Assembly: GCA_902801475.1 (NCBI GenBank)
Contig: CADCIO010000020.1
Location: 1-45,364, forward strand
From: an uncultured Bacteroidales bacterium
GTDB taxonomy: Bacteria; Bacteroidota; Bacteroidia; Bacteroidales; Bacteroidaceae
Direction: 5' to 3'
DNA length: 45,364 bases
A model generated the notes under the pieces. The model had not been told where the DNA came from. It worked only from the letters and a program-made list of their open reading frames with translations, and did no database searches. The translations under genes and the position numbers were made by a program. This document shows, in pieces, positions 1 to 8,460 of the stretch (position 1 is the stretch's first letter; each line of letters begins with the position of its first letter).

Positions 1-13
1 AGTTAGGGGTAAC

Positions 14-21
14 CAAAGGTA
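14..21 (-). promoter_or_regulatory. Possible -7 box facing left out of the window
   Basis: Read on the minus strand this is TACCTTTG, a full match to the Bacteroidetes TAnnTTTG box. It would drive a gene left of the window edge. I see no TTTG box at the expected distance upstream, so it is only a candidate. Confidence 0.3.
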
Positions 22-142
22 GTGATTTTATCTTAGCTATCTTTCTTATTATTCATTTATTTGTTGATTAACTATGCATTTGTCGGATGAACCAAATATA
101 AACGTGTTGTCTGTGAGAAATATAAAAAAAGTTGGGGGAGGA

Positions 143-174
143 TTTGCGGTGGTGAGATTTTTTGTGTACCTTTG
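143..174 (+). promoter_or_regulatory. Bacteroidetes-type promoter for the lipocalin-like lipoprotein
   Basis: TTTG at 143-146 and TACCTTTG at 167-174 are separated by 20 nt, the ideal spacing. Transcription should start near 180, giving a leader of about 48 nt to the ATG at 228. Confidence 0.8.
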
Positions 175-227
175 CCAGCGAAACTTAAATCGACAACATA
201 ATATTAACAATCTAAAACTAACGACAA

Positions 228-1775
228 ATGAAAAGACAATTCTTTTGGATGATGGCCGCCATCCTCACCATCTGCGGCTCGGTGATGTTCACCTCATGTA
301 GCAAAGACGACAGTTCCTCAACGACCGACCTCAACCTCGCCGAGAAGATCATCGGCAAATGGATGAAGGTCGAGCAGAACGGCCTGCCTCTACCCACCGA
401 CGGAAAGATGGTCTATACGTTCGTCTCTCCCACCAAAGCTTACATGAGTGCTTCCATCGACGCCAGCGCCGAAGTGGGCACGCACTGGGTGAGCCAGCTG
501 GAGACCGAGATGAGCATCAGCGGCAACAAGGTGTCGCTGACCAGCTACTCCGAAGAAGGCGCGACAATGGTGGTGGACTACCTCATCACCGACATCAACG
601 ACAAGGAGTTCACAGCCAACCACAAGGTGACCATCACGCTTGGTGGCTCCGTGGTGTACGTCGTTGAAGATGTCCTCCGCTTCGAGAAGGTCACCAAGAA
701 CTACGCCCCAGCCATCATCGGCATGTGGGAGTGTGAGGGAATCAAGGGTGGTGAGACCTATAACGACCCCAACGCACGCCTCGAGTTCAAGGACGACGGC
801 ACCTACAACTTCTACCGCCGTAACGACGCTGGTGAGTGGAAGGCAGTCACTACGCGCGAGTACCAGGACTACTTCGTGGACGGCTACCTCCTGAACACCC
901 GCTGGAAGGACATTGACAAGACGGAACAGCGCGAGTGGTGGGAAATCGACGAGATCGGCGACGACGAGATGCAATGGACTGCCCTGCGCAAGAATGACGA
1001 CGGCACCACGTTCGAGCAGAAGACGAAGTGGAAGAAGGTGGAAGGCGTCGAAGTTATCGACGCTCTCGCCGAGAAGATCTTGGGCAAGTGGATCGAGGTC
1101 GAAATCGATGGACAGCCTGCGCCAAACACCGGCAATTCAGCCACCACCTTCGTCTCAGCCACCAAGGCCTACCTCAGCTCATCAAGACCCGACTACACCG
1201 AGACGCAGCTCAAATGGAGCGCCCATCGCGAGTACGATGTCAAGATTACGGGTAACCAGATCTCTCTCACCGGTCATCCTGAGAGCGAGCCCGAACTGAC
1301 GCTGCAGGAGAACTACCTCATCACCTCCATCTCAGCCACCGAAATCGTTGCCAAATATAGTCACACCACCATCCGCGAGGGTGAGATCAGCCGTAAACCC
1401 GTCGAGAAGAACGTCCGACTGGTGAAGACCGACATCGACTACCGCTATGATGTCATTGGCACTTGGGAAGGTCAGACATCCTCGGGGCTGAACGTCCGCT
1501 GGGAGATCAAGCCTGACGGCACCTACGTCTATTCCCGTCAGGAAGGTGATGGCGACTGGGAGACCATGGTCGATTACTTCAACGAGTACTTTGCCGACGG
1601 CTACCTCTTCTGTGCTCGTTGGAAGAACATCGCTTCCGGCCTGCCCGAGCAGCGCCAGTGGTGGGAGATTGAGTCCATCCACGACGACGTGATGAAGTGG
1701 AAGGGGTTGAACACCGACCCCGACGGCCCCACCTATGCCGAAACTGCCGAGCTGAGAAGGGTGGAGGGAGAGTAG
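228..1775 (+). CDS. Lipoprotein with duplicated lipocalin-like modules
   Basis: A 515-residue predicted lipoprotein. The N-terminus is a signal peptide ending in a lipobox (FTSC, Cys24), so it should be anchored in the outer or inner membrane. The mature protein has an A-B-A'-B' layout. Module A starts with LAEKIIGKW near residue 37, and its copy A' with LAEKILGKW near 279. Module B contains GMWECEG and a WWEIDEIGDDEMQW stretch, and B' contains GTWEGQ and WWEIESIHDDVMKW. The period is about 243 residues. The GxW start followed by alternating beta-strands is typical of Bacteroidetes lipocalin-like domains (DUF4923/DUF5004 type). No ligand or enzymatic function can be read. It is a single-gene unit with its own promoter and terminator. 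Confidence 0.85.
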   Translation: MKRQFFWMMAAILTICGSVMFTSCSKDDSSSTTDLNLAEKIIGKWMKVEQNGLPLPTDGKMVYTFVSPTKAYMSASIDASAEVGTHWVSQLETEMSISGNKVSLTSYSEEGATMVVDYLITDINDKEFTANHKVTITLGGSVVYVVEDVLRFEKVTKNYAPAIIGMWECEGIKGGETYNDPNARLEFKDDGTYNFYRRNDAGEWKAVTTREYQDYFVDGYLLNTRWKDIDKTEQREWWEIDEIGDDEMQWTALRKNDDGTTFEQKTKWKKVEGVEVIDALAEKILGKWIEVEIDGQPAPNTGNSATTFVSATKAYLSSSRPDYTETQLKWSAHREYDVKITGNQISLTGHPESEPELTLQENYLITSISATEIVAKYSHTTIREGEISRKPVEKNVRLVKTDIDYRYDVIGTWEGQTSSGLNVRWEIKPDGTYVYSRQEGDGDWETMVDYFNEYFADGYLFCARWKNIASGLPEQRQWWEIESIHDDVMKWKGLNTDPDGPTYAETAELRRVEGE

Positions 1776-1788
1776 GAAGTTGAAGGTT

Positions 1789-1812
1789 GAACCTTTAGCT
1801 CGGCGAAGCCAA
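1789..1812 (+). repeat. Interspersed 24-bp repeat, copy 1
   Basis: One of three copies of a 24-bp element with the core agctcggcg(t/a)agccaa, preceded by gaacctt. It lies just after the lipoprotein stop. The element contains a short GGC...GCC inverted repeat. Copies at 1935-1958 (same orientation) and 2017-2040 (inverted) differ at only a few positions. Confidence 0.6.
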
Positions 1813-1822
1813 AATTGAAAAG

Positions 1823-1856
1823 TCTTCCGTGTTCTTGTGAATGCGGAAGATTTTTT
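1823..1856 (+). terminator. Rho-independent terminator after the lipoprotein gene
   Basis: A 7-bp stem (TCTTCCG at 1823-1829, CGGAAGA at 1844-1850) is followed directly by six T residues. It sits 47 bp past the stop codon. Confidence 0.7.
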
Positions 1857-1934
1857 AGGTCACACGGAAAGATAATTTTTAGTTCACACGGAAATCACAG
1901 AAAGGACAGAAATTAATTAAAAGAAAACGAACAC

Positions 1935-1958
1935 GAACCTTCAGCTCGGCGTAGCCAA
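1935..1958 (+). repeat. Interspersed 24-bp repeat, copy 2
   Basis: Direct copy of the element at 1789-1812, with t>c and a>t changes (tcagctcggcgtagccaa). Confidence 0.6.
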
Positions 1959-2016
1959 TTTCACGAATAAAAAGATTAGTGAGATTAGTGAGATTCGTGT
2001 TCAAAAAAATATATAT

Positions 2017-2040
2017 TTGACTACGTCGAGCTAAAGGTTC
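2017..2040 (-). repeat. Interspersed 24-bp repeat, copy 3 (inverted)
   Basis: The reverse complement matches copies 1 and 2 apart from two G>A-type changes (agctcgacgtagtcaa). Together with copy 2 it forms a potential large hairpin over 1935-2040. Confidence 0.6.
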
Positions 2041-2160
2041 TGTGCTTTCTGTGTGAAATATAAATCTGCTTTTTGTGTGAAATAAAGATTTCTGTGAGAA
2101 ATAAAAGACAAGGGGGGGCGGTAGGATGCGCCTCAACAATAAAAATAAAAACGTTTTTAT

Positions 2161-2191
2161 TTTGTATTGTGTTCGGCTTTCACTACCTTTG
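2161..2191 (+). promoter_or_regulatory. Promoter of the DPP IV-like peptidase gene
   Basis: TTTG at 2161-2164 and TACCTTTG at 2184-2191 are 19 nt apart. The leader to the ATG at 2221 would be about 24 nt. Confidence 0.8.
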
Positions 2192-2220
2192 CAACGATTT
2201 ATCACTAAGAACGAAAGCCA

Positions 2221-4503
2221 ATGAAGAGTTTATTGAATTTATCCAAGGTGATTCTGCTTCTTTCTATCCTTTTCTTCTGTGGGGAGGAGGCCTTTGGTCA
2301 GCAAAAAACTGACCCAGCGGAAATCTTAAAGTTGAGAAGGTTGGGGCCCATTGTGTATCCCAACTATGGCATGCATATCGAATGGATGCCTGATGGGGAA
2401 CATTACATCCATATGGAATGGAATTGTGAAAAAGACAGAAACAATTGCATACCGGAAGTGGTGGCATACTCAGCCAAGGATGAGAGCCAGACGGTGCTGA
2501 TTCCATCGGAACAACTTTTGGTGGATAAAGAAAGTGGCACGTATTTCTATAAACAGAAGCCCGTGGATGATTTGATATTCAGTGAGAATCAGGAGAAGGT
2601 GTTGCTGTTTACCGACACGAAGAAGGTGTGGAGATATAACACGCGGGGTGCGTATTGGGTGCTGAACCGCCAAACTGGAGAACTGCATCAGTTGGGAAAG
2701 GGATTGCCCGAGAGCAGCTTGATGTTCGCGAAGTTCTCGCCCGATGCCAGCAAGGTGGCGTATGTGAGCAAGAACAACATCTATGTGGAGGATTTGGCGA
2801 CGAAGACCTATAAGGCCATCACGACGGATGGCAACGACACGATTGTAAACGGAACGTTCGACTGGGTGTATGAGGAGGAATTTGATTGTCGAGACGGTTT
2901 CCGATGGAGTGGAGACGGAAAATATATCGCTTATTGGCAGAGCAACACCAGCGGAACGGGATGGTTCGACATCATCAACAATGTGGATAGCATCTACCCC
3001 ACCATCCAGCACTTCCCCTACCCCAAGGCTGGCACGACGAACAGTGCGGTGAAGATTGGGTATGTGAGTGCAGAAGGTGGTGAGACTACTTGGCTGCCCA
3101 TCCCAGGCGATGAACGCAACAACTATCTGCCGAGGATGGAGTTTGTGCCTGGCACCAATCGGTTGTTCATCCAGCAGATGGACCGTCCGCAGCACACCAA
3201 CAAAGTGTGGACGGCAACAATTGGGCAGGATGACCTGAAGAACATCTTCGAGGACAGCGATGTGGCTTGGGTGGAGACTAACAACAAGGTCCAGTGGCTA
3301 AAGGGCAACAAGTACTTCACTTGGATGAGTGAACGTGACGGATGGAGACACCTGTATCGGGTGAGTGCCGACGGCAAGCAGATGAGCCTCATCACCAAAG
3401 GGAATTTTGATGTGATCAGGCAAGTGGGCTTGAACGAGAAGAGCGGTTATGTGTATTTCATTGCCTCGCCAGACAATGCCACGCAAAGGTATCTGTACAG
3501 AGCCAAACTCTTCGGCAACGGACAATGCGAGCTGGTGAGCGACATCAACCAGAAGGGACAGCATAGTTATAATATGTCGCCCACCTGCACTTGGGCTGTT
3601 CACACCTTCAGCAATGCCCGGACAGTGCCACAGGTTGAGATGCAATCCTTCCCCTCGGGCACGACGGTGAGAAAGATGGTGGACAACAGCGCTTCCCAGA
3701 AGGAATTTGACGAGTTGGGGGTGCATCCCAAGGAGTTTGTGAAGGTGAAGTCGGGCGAACTGATGCTCGATGCCTGGATGATCAAGCCTTACAACTTCGA
3801 TGCCAGCAAGAAATATCCAGTCATTATCGAGGTGTATGGAGAACCTGCCAGCTCGACAGTGCAGGATGTGTGGTCGAGCAGCACGTGGTATCAGTATATG
3901 GCCAGCCTTGGCTACATCATCGTGAGCATAGACAATCGTGGTGCTGCGGCTCCTCGTGGCAGAGAATGGAGGAAGTGCATCTATGGCGAGGTGGGTACAT
4001 TCGCCAGCGAAGACCAGGCGAACGGCATCCTCGATTTGGCTCGCCAGTTCCCCTTCATCGATACGGAGCGCATCGGCATCACTGGTTGGAGCGGTGGTGG
4101 CAGCCAGACACTCAACTGCATGTTCCGCTATCCTAAGATATTCAAGACGGGCATTGCCATCGCCTTCGTGGCTGACCAGCGGCTCTACGACACCATCTAT
4201 CAGGAACGCTACATGAATACGCCACAGAACAACCCTGAAGGTTACGAGAAAGGGTCGCCCATCAGCTATGCAGAAAAATTGGAGGGCAACCTGCTCCTGA
4301 TTCATGGCACAGGCGACGACAACGTACACTACCAGAACTGCGAGATGCTGGTCAACAAGCTCATCGAGGAGGAAAAGATATTTTACCAGGTGTCCTACCC
4401 TATGCGAACCCACAGCATCAGCGAGAGGGAAGGTACGGATGTACATCTGTGGAAGACCATTGAAAACTTCTGGTTGAAATTCTTACCCGCAGGAGGAAAA
4501 TAA
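2221..4503 (+). CDS. Exported S9 family peptidase, dipeptidyl peptidase IV type
   Basis: A 760-residue serine exopeptidase of the prolyl oligopeptidase family, predicted to remove Xaa-Pro or Xaa-Ala dipeptides from peptide N-termini in the periplasm. A signal peptide ends near residue 26 (EAFGQQ). The N-terminal beta-propeller contains DWVYEEEF at 214-221. In DPP IV this glutamate pair binds the free amino terminus of the substrate. The C-terminal alpha/beta hydrolase has the nucleophile in GWSGGG (Ser624), the acid in GTGDDNVH (Asp700) and the histidine in MRTHSI (His731). Length and triad order fit DPP IV of Bacteroidetes, where it supports growth on peptides. It has its own promoter, and the next gene is a fragment, so it is probably monocistronic. 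Confidence 0.92.
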   Translation: MKSLLNLSKVILLLSILFFCGEEAFGQQKTDPAEILKLRRLGPIVYPNYGMHIEWMPDGEHYIHMEWNCEKDRNNCIPEVVAYSAKDESQTVLIPSEQLLVDKESGTYFYKQKPVDDLIFSENQEKVLLFTDTKKVWRYNTRGAYWVLNRQTGELHQLGKGLPESSLMFAKFSPDASKVAYVSKNNIYVEDLATKTYKAITTDGNDTIVNGTFDWVYEEEFDCRDGFRWSGDGKYIAYWQSNTSGTGWFDIINNVDSIYPTIQHFPYPKAGTTNSAVKIGYVSAEGGETTWLPIPGDERNNYLPRMEFVPGTNRLFIQQMDRPQHTNKVWTATIGQDDLKNIFEDSDVAWVETNNKVQWLKGNKYFTWMSERDGWRHLYRVSADGKQMSLITKGNFDVIRQVGLNEKSGYVYFIASPDNATQRYLYRAKLFGNGQCELVSDINQKGQHSYNMSPTCTWAVHTFSNARTVPQVEMQSFPSGTTVRKMVDNSASQKEFDELGVHPKEFVKVKSGELMLDAWMIKPYNFDASKKYPVIIEVYGEPASSTVQDVWSSSTWYQYMASLGYIIVSIDNRGAAAPRGREWRKCIYGEVGTFASEDQANGILDLARQFPFIDTERIGITGWSGGGSQTLNCMFRYPKIFKTGIAIAFVADQRLYDTIYQERYMNTPQNNPEGYEKGSPISYAEKLEGNLLLIHGTGDDNVHYQNCEMLVNKLIEEEKIFYQVSYPMRTHSISEREGTDVHLWKTIENFWLKFLPAGGK

Positions 4504-4570
4504 CAAAACCTGTATGGGAAGAAGTAAAATGAAAGAAGAGCAACACAAATAACCATATAATGCCTCAGTT

Positions 4571-4807
4571 ATGATTGACCAAATTATTAACTACAACAAG
4601 ACTTTCGTGGAACAAAAGGGCTACGAGAAGTATATCACAGACAAGTATCCTGACAAGAAGTTGGCTGTGCTTTCGTGTATGGACACCAGACTGACAGAGC
4701 TGCTTCCTGCGGCACTCGGTCTGAAGAATGGTGACGCTAAGATTATCAAGAACGCTGGTGGCTTGGTTATCTCTGCTTTCGACTCTGCCATGCGTAGGAA
4801 GAAATAA
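4571..4807 (+). pseudogene. 3'-truncated beta-carbonic anhydrase remnant
   Basis: The 78 codons match the N-terminal part of a beta-class carbonic anhydrase: helical start, KLAVLSCMDTRLTELLP with the CxDxR motif (first zinc Cys and its Asp/Arg dyad), then the KNAGG loop. Family members continue for about 100 more residues with a further His and Cys zinc ligand. Here the frame ends in RRKK and a stop. The 62 bp before the next gene cannot encode the missing part in any frame. Without two of three zinc ligands the product cannot be an active enzyme. A short stable peptide cannot be excluded, but a deletion remnant is more likely. Confidence 0.75.
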
Positions 4808-4825
4808 GATGAAGTGCATTGCCTT

Positions 4826-4833
4826 TACATTTG
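4826..4833 (+). promoter_or_regulatory. Candidate -7 box for the aminotransferase gene
   Basis: TACATTTG fits TAnnTTTG and lies 36 bp before the ATG at 4870. No clear TTTG box is visible about 20 nt upstream. Confidence 0.45.
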
Positions 4834-4869
4834 TATTTGTAGCCTAACAATAAAACTATTGACTGTTGT

Positions 4870-6042
4870 ATGAGACCACTATCCACACGCACAGCGGGTT
4901 TCACGGATTCCATCATCCGGCGCATGACCCGCATCAGTAACCGTTACGAGGCCATCAACCTCTCGCAGGGATTCCCTGACTTTGACCCGCCACGGGAAAT
5001 TACTGATAGGCTGGCAGAAATTGCACCACATGGTCCTCATCAGTATGCAATCACTTGGGGCGCGCAGAACTTCCGCGAGGCACTGGCCAGGAAGCAGAGC
5101 CGCTGGACGGGTCTGCCGATAGATGCCAACAAGAACATCGTGGTGACGTGCGGTTCGACGGAGGCGATGATGGCGGCGATGATGACCGTAGTGAACCCGG
5201 GCGACAAGGTGGTCGTCTTCTCACCGTTCTACGAGAACTATACTGCTGATACGATTCTTACGGGGGCTGAGCCTGTGTATATCCCGTTGGTGCCGCCGAC
5301 GTTTTCGTTCGATGCCAACCTGATTGAGGATGCTTTCAGGCAGGGAGCCAAAGCGCTGGTGCTGTGCAACCCGTCGAACCCCTGCGGCAAGGTGTTTACC
5401 CGCGAGGAGTTGCAGCAGATAGCTGACATCGTGATCCGCTACGACGGCTATGTCATCACTGATGAGGTTTACGAGCATATTGTCTATGCCCCTCACCAGC
5501 ATGTCTATATTTCCACGTTGCCCGGCATGTGGGAGCGCACCATTTCGTGCAGCTCACTCTCGAAGACCTACAGCATCACGGGCTGGCGCTTGGGCTATGT
5601 CATCGCACCAGAACGTATCATCGACCGTGTGAAGAAGGTGCATGACTTCCTGACCGTTGGCGCAGCGGCTCCACTGATGGAGGCTGCCACCGTCGGACTG
5701 TGCTTCCCTGACAGCTACTACGATGAGCTTCAGGCACACTACACCCACATGAAGCAACTCTTCTGCGACGGTCTGCGCCAGTTCGGACTGACGTTCACCG
5801 ACCCGCAAGGAGCCTATTACGTGCTGCTCGACGTTTCCAAGTACGGTGTGAAGGACGACCTGCACTTCTGCGAATGGTTGGCCGAGCATGTCGGAGTCGG
5901 AGCCGTACCTGGCAGTTGCTTCTTCAGGGAGGATGTGAATCACCTGATCCGTTTCCACTTCGCCAAGCGTGACGAGACCCTTCTCGCTGCCCTCGACCGT
6001 CTGTCGGAAATGGATACAAAAGCTCTGAAGTGTTATCGTTAA
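4870..6042 (+). CDS. Fold-type I PLP aminotransferase (methionine/kynurenine aminotransferase-like)
   Basis: A 390-residue cytosolic class I/II aminotransferase. The N-terminal NLSQGFPDFDPP and QYAITWGAQNFREALA segments and the cofactor lysine in SSLSKTYSITGWRLGY (Lys232) are typical of the YbdL/kynurenine aminotransferase branch. These enzymes transfer amino groups from methionine or aromatic amino acids to 2-oxoacids. The NPSNPCGKV and DEVYEH motifs (cofactor ring contacts) are present, and the length is normal for the family. The exact substrate cannot be read from sequence; methionine salvage is the usual role of the nearest family. The gene appears monocistronic, because a strong promoter for the next operon starts 48 bp downstream. 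Confidence 0.88.
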   Translation: MRPLSTRTAGFTDSIIRRMTRISNRYEAINLSQGFPDFDPPREITDRLAEIAPHGPHQYAITWGAQNFREALARKQSRWTGLPIDANKNIVVTCGSTEAMMAAMMTVVNPGDKVVVFSPFYENYTADTILTGAEPVYIPLVPPTFSFDANLIEDAFRQGAKALVLCNPSNPCGKVFTREELQQIADIVIRYDGYVITDEVYEHIVYAPHQHVYISTLPGMWERTISCSSLSKTYSITGWRLGYVIAPERIIDRVKKVHDFLTVGAAAPLMEAATVGLCFPDSYYDELQAHYTHMKQLFCDGLRQFGLTFTDPQGAYYVLLDVSKYGVKDDLHFCEWLAEHVGVGAVPGSCFFREDVNHLIRFHFAKRDETLLAALDRLSEMDTKALKCYR

Positions 6043-6089
6043 AAGGGGCGTAGATCATTTCTTTGTGCAAAGGGAAAGAATGGGAAATG

Positions 6090-6121
6090 TTTGGTGGTGT
6101 GGGGAGAATGTCGTACCTTTG
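6090..6121 (+). promoter_or_regulatory. Promoter of the tlpA-like/MATE/DUF3737/patB operon
   Basis: TTTG at 6090-6093 and TACCTTTG at 6114-6121 have a 20-nt spacer, and the leader is about 30 nt. It is the only clear promoter before 10507, so all four genes probably depend on it. Confidence 0.8.
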
Positions 6122-6157
6122 CAAGAAATTATTTGACAACTAATAAAAACAAAGAAA

Positions 6158-6925
6158 ATGAAAAGGATTTTTATGGTGGTTGCGGCCTTGATGATAATGG
6201 CTGCGACGAGTATTGCGCAGGATGCAGTTCCTGCAACGAAAGTGAATGGGAAGGGCGATTTGGAGACGCTGCTGAAGCCTCTGACGGAGAAGCTGAAGGA
6301 TGTGGCTGATGACGATGATCAGAAGGCGGCGAAGATCATATTCGACTTTGCAAAGGAGAATGCCAACGAGGCGGGAGTGTACGTCATCACCAACCTGCTG
6401 GCCTATATGACGAAGACCGAAGACCTCATCGAACTGGTCGATGGGAACGAATATTTCCGCAGCAATGAGGCGATTCAGCAAGCCAAGAAGGAGTGGTTGC
6501 TCCAGCTGGAGACGGGTGAGGGCAAGATGTTCAAGGACTTCGAGGCTGAGTATCAGGGTAAGGTGACGAAGCTGTCGGACTATGTGGGCAAGGGCAAGTA
6601 TGTGCTCGTGGATTTCTGGGCAAGCTGGTGCGGGCCTTGCAGGGCTGAGATTCCGAACCTGATCAAGGTGTATAATCAGTATAAGGGCGACAAGTTTGAG
6701 GTGCTTGGCGTGGCTACTTGGGACGAGCCGAAGGATACGGAGAAGGCCATCAAGGAACTGAAGATTCCTTATCCTCAGATGATGAACGCCCAGAAGGCTG
6801 GAAGCGATGCTTACGGCATCACTGGCATTCCACAGATCATTCTCTTTGGTCCTGACGGAAAGATTGTGAAGAGGAACTTGAGAGGCGCTGGCATAGAGAG
6901 TACGGTGGCCGAGGTGCTGAAGTAA
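6158..6925 (+). CDS. Exported TlpA-like thioredoxin
   Basis: A 255-residue protein with a signal peptide (cleavage near ATSIAQD), a helical region of about 100 residues and a C-terminal thioredoxin fold. The redox motif WCGPC is intact (Cys158 and Cys161) after LVDFWAS, and the cis-proline loop is GIPQI. It should act as a periplasmic disulfide oxidoreductase of the TlpA/ResA type common in Bacteroidetes. It opens an operon whose next gene, a MATE exporter, starts 14 bp after its stop. The partner protein is not evident. Confidence 0.88.
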   Translation: MKRIFMVVAALMIMAATSIAQDAVPATKVNGKGDLETLLKPLTEKLKDVADDDDQKAAKIIFDFAKENANEAGVYVITNLLAYMTKTEDLIELVDGNEYFRSNEAIQQAKKEWLLQLETGEGKMFKDFEAEYQGKVTKLSDYVGKGKYVLVDFWASWCGPCRAEIPNLIKVYNQYKGDKFEVLGVATWDEPKDTEKAIKELKIPYPQMMNAQKAGSDAYGITGIPQIILFGPDGKIVKRNLRGAGIESTVAEVLK

Positions 6926-6939
6926 GGGGAGCCAAACAC

Positions 6940-8460
6940 ATGAGTCTATCGAAGGACGAGCTGTTGGCGCTGGTCAGGAAAGGCGCACGGAATATGTCGT
7001 GGCAGGAGAAGCTGCGGCTGACTGTTTTATTGAGTCTTCCGGCCATGGTAGCGCAGGTCTCTTCGGTAGCTATGCAGATCATCGATGCGGCGATGCTGGG
7101 ACACTTGGGCACGAGGGAGAGCGCTACGGTGGGTCTGGTTTCGACGACCATCTGGCTCTTTGGAGGGTTGTGTTCTGCGTTCGCTGCGGGCTTCTCGGTA
7201 CAGGTGGCTCATCGTGTTGGGGCAGAAGACCTTGAGGGGGCAAGAAGGGTCATCCGGCAGGGGTTATTTGCCGGACTTGCATTCAGTCTCGTACTGGGTT
7301 TGATCGGGGTGCTGATTGCACCATCTCTGCCCATCTGGCTGGGTGCGGACGAGGAGATACATGCAGGTGCAACGGAGTATTTCACGATCGTAGCCCTGGC
7401 GCTTCCCGTGCTGGAGATCAACATGCTGGCTGCAGGAAGTCTGCGATGCAGTGGGAACATAAAGGTGCCGAGTTTGCTCAATGCGATGATGTGCTTGCTG
7501 GACGTCATCTTCAACTATATCTTCATCTTCGAGTGCCATCTGGGTACGGCCGGAGCGGCCTACGGCACCTTCCTTGGATATGCCATCACCATGGTGCTGA
7601 TGCTCTATTTCATGGCAGTGAGAGACAGACAGTTGCGTTTCTCGCTCGACCAGCCCACGCGCTGGGCGGATGCCAATTCCACAAGTCTTGTACGACATTG
7701 GGATTTACATCGCTACATTCCCACCCGCATGACGCTTCGGAAGGCTCTCGTCATTGGCTCTCCGATTAGTCTTGAACGCGGTGTCATGTGTGGTGCACAG
7801 ATTGCCATCACCGGCATCATTGCGCCATTAGGGTCTGTTGCCATTGCCGCCAACACATTTGGCATCAACATCGAAAGCCTCTGTTATATGCCTGGTTATG
7901 GCATTTCCGAAGCAGCAACCACACTGGTGGGGCAAAGCCTCGGAGCAAGACGAAAAGACCTCATGCGCAGTTTTGCATGGATGTCAGTAGGTTTGGGAAT
8001 GGCCATCATGGCATTGATGGGCTTACTCATGGGCGTTTTTGCTCCCGAACTGATGCAGATGATCACCACTGATGGCAATGTGGTGAAGCTGGGTGCTGAG
8101 ATTCTCCGCATCGAGGCATGGGCAGAGCCAATGTTTGCTGCGAGCATCGTGGCATACGGGGTTTTCGTAGGCTCAGGAAAGACCCTCATTCCAAGCATCA
8201 TGAACCTGGGCAGCATCTGGGTGGTGCGCCTCACGCTTGCTCTGGTGTTAGTGCCAACAATGGGCTTGACAGGCGTATGGATTGCCATGTGCATCGAACT
8301 CGGTTGGCGTGGTGCTGCATTCCTTTTCCGACTGCGTGGAAGGAGTTGGAGCAATATTGCCTCTTTGGAGCACAGACCACAGTCCACTGACAGCAGACAG
8401 CGGACAGATGAAATAAGAGCAGAGGAATTGATCAGAACAGACACAATTTATGAACTATGA
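6940..8460 (+). CDS. MATE family multidrug/metabolite exporter
   Basis: A 506-residue polytopic inner-membrane protein with about 12 hydrophobic segments in two related halves. LPAMVAQVSSVAMQIIDAAMLGHLG opens the first half and the second half starts near the SPISLERGV segment, as in MATE transporters, which export organic cations or metabolites using Na+ or H+ gradients. Residues 1-25 are a hydrophilic extension, and the last ~35 residues are a charged, apparently disordered tail. The gene overlaps the next one by 4 bp (ATGA), indicating translational coupling. Substrate unknown. Confidence 0.9.
   Translation: MSLSKDELLALVRKGARNMSWQEKLRLTVLLSLPAMVAQVSSVAMQIIDAAMLGHLGTRESATVGLVSTTIWLFGGLCSAFAAGFSVQVAHRVGAEDLEGARRVIRQGLFAGLAFSLVLGLIGVLIAPSLPIWLGADEEIHAGATEYFTIVALALPVLEINMLAAGSLRCSGNIKVPSLLNAMMCLLDVIFNYIFIFECHLGTAGAAYGTFLGYAITMVLMLYFMAVRDRQLRFSLDQPTRWADANSTSLVRHWDLHRYIPTRMTLRKALVIGSPISLERGVMCGAQIAITGIIAPLGSVAIAANTFGINIESLCYMPGYGISEAATTLVGQSLGARRKDLMRSFAWMSVGLGMAIMALMGLLMGVFAPELMQMITTDGNVVKLGAEILRIEAWAEPMFAASIVAYGVFVGSGKTLIPSIMNLGSIWVVRLTLALVLVPTMGLTGVWIAMCIELGWRGAAFLFRLRGRSWSNIASLEHRPQSTDSRQRTDEIRAEELIRTDTIYEL

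Larger units (their letters stand above)
1857..2160. other. Gene-free, repeat-rich spacer
   Basis: I see no coding sequence here. The stretch holds degenerate repeats of the type tctgtgtgaaat and gattagtgagatt, two of the 24-bp repeats and a poly-G run near 2112-2118. It ends at the promoter of the peptidase gene. Confidence 0.6.

Noticed and set aside
3298..4446. Long open frame antisense to the DPP IV-like gene
   Set aside because: It covers the catalytic domain of the peptidase and has a His/Val/Leu-rich shadow composition with no recognisable domain.
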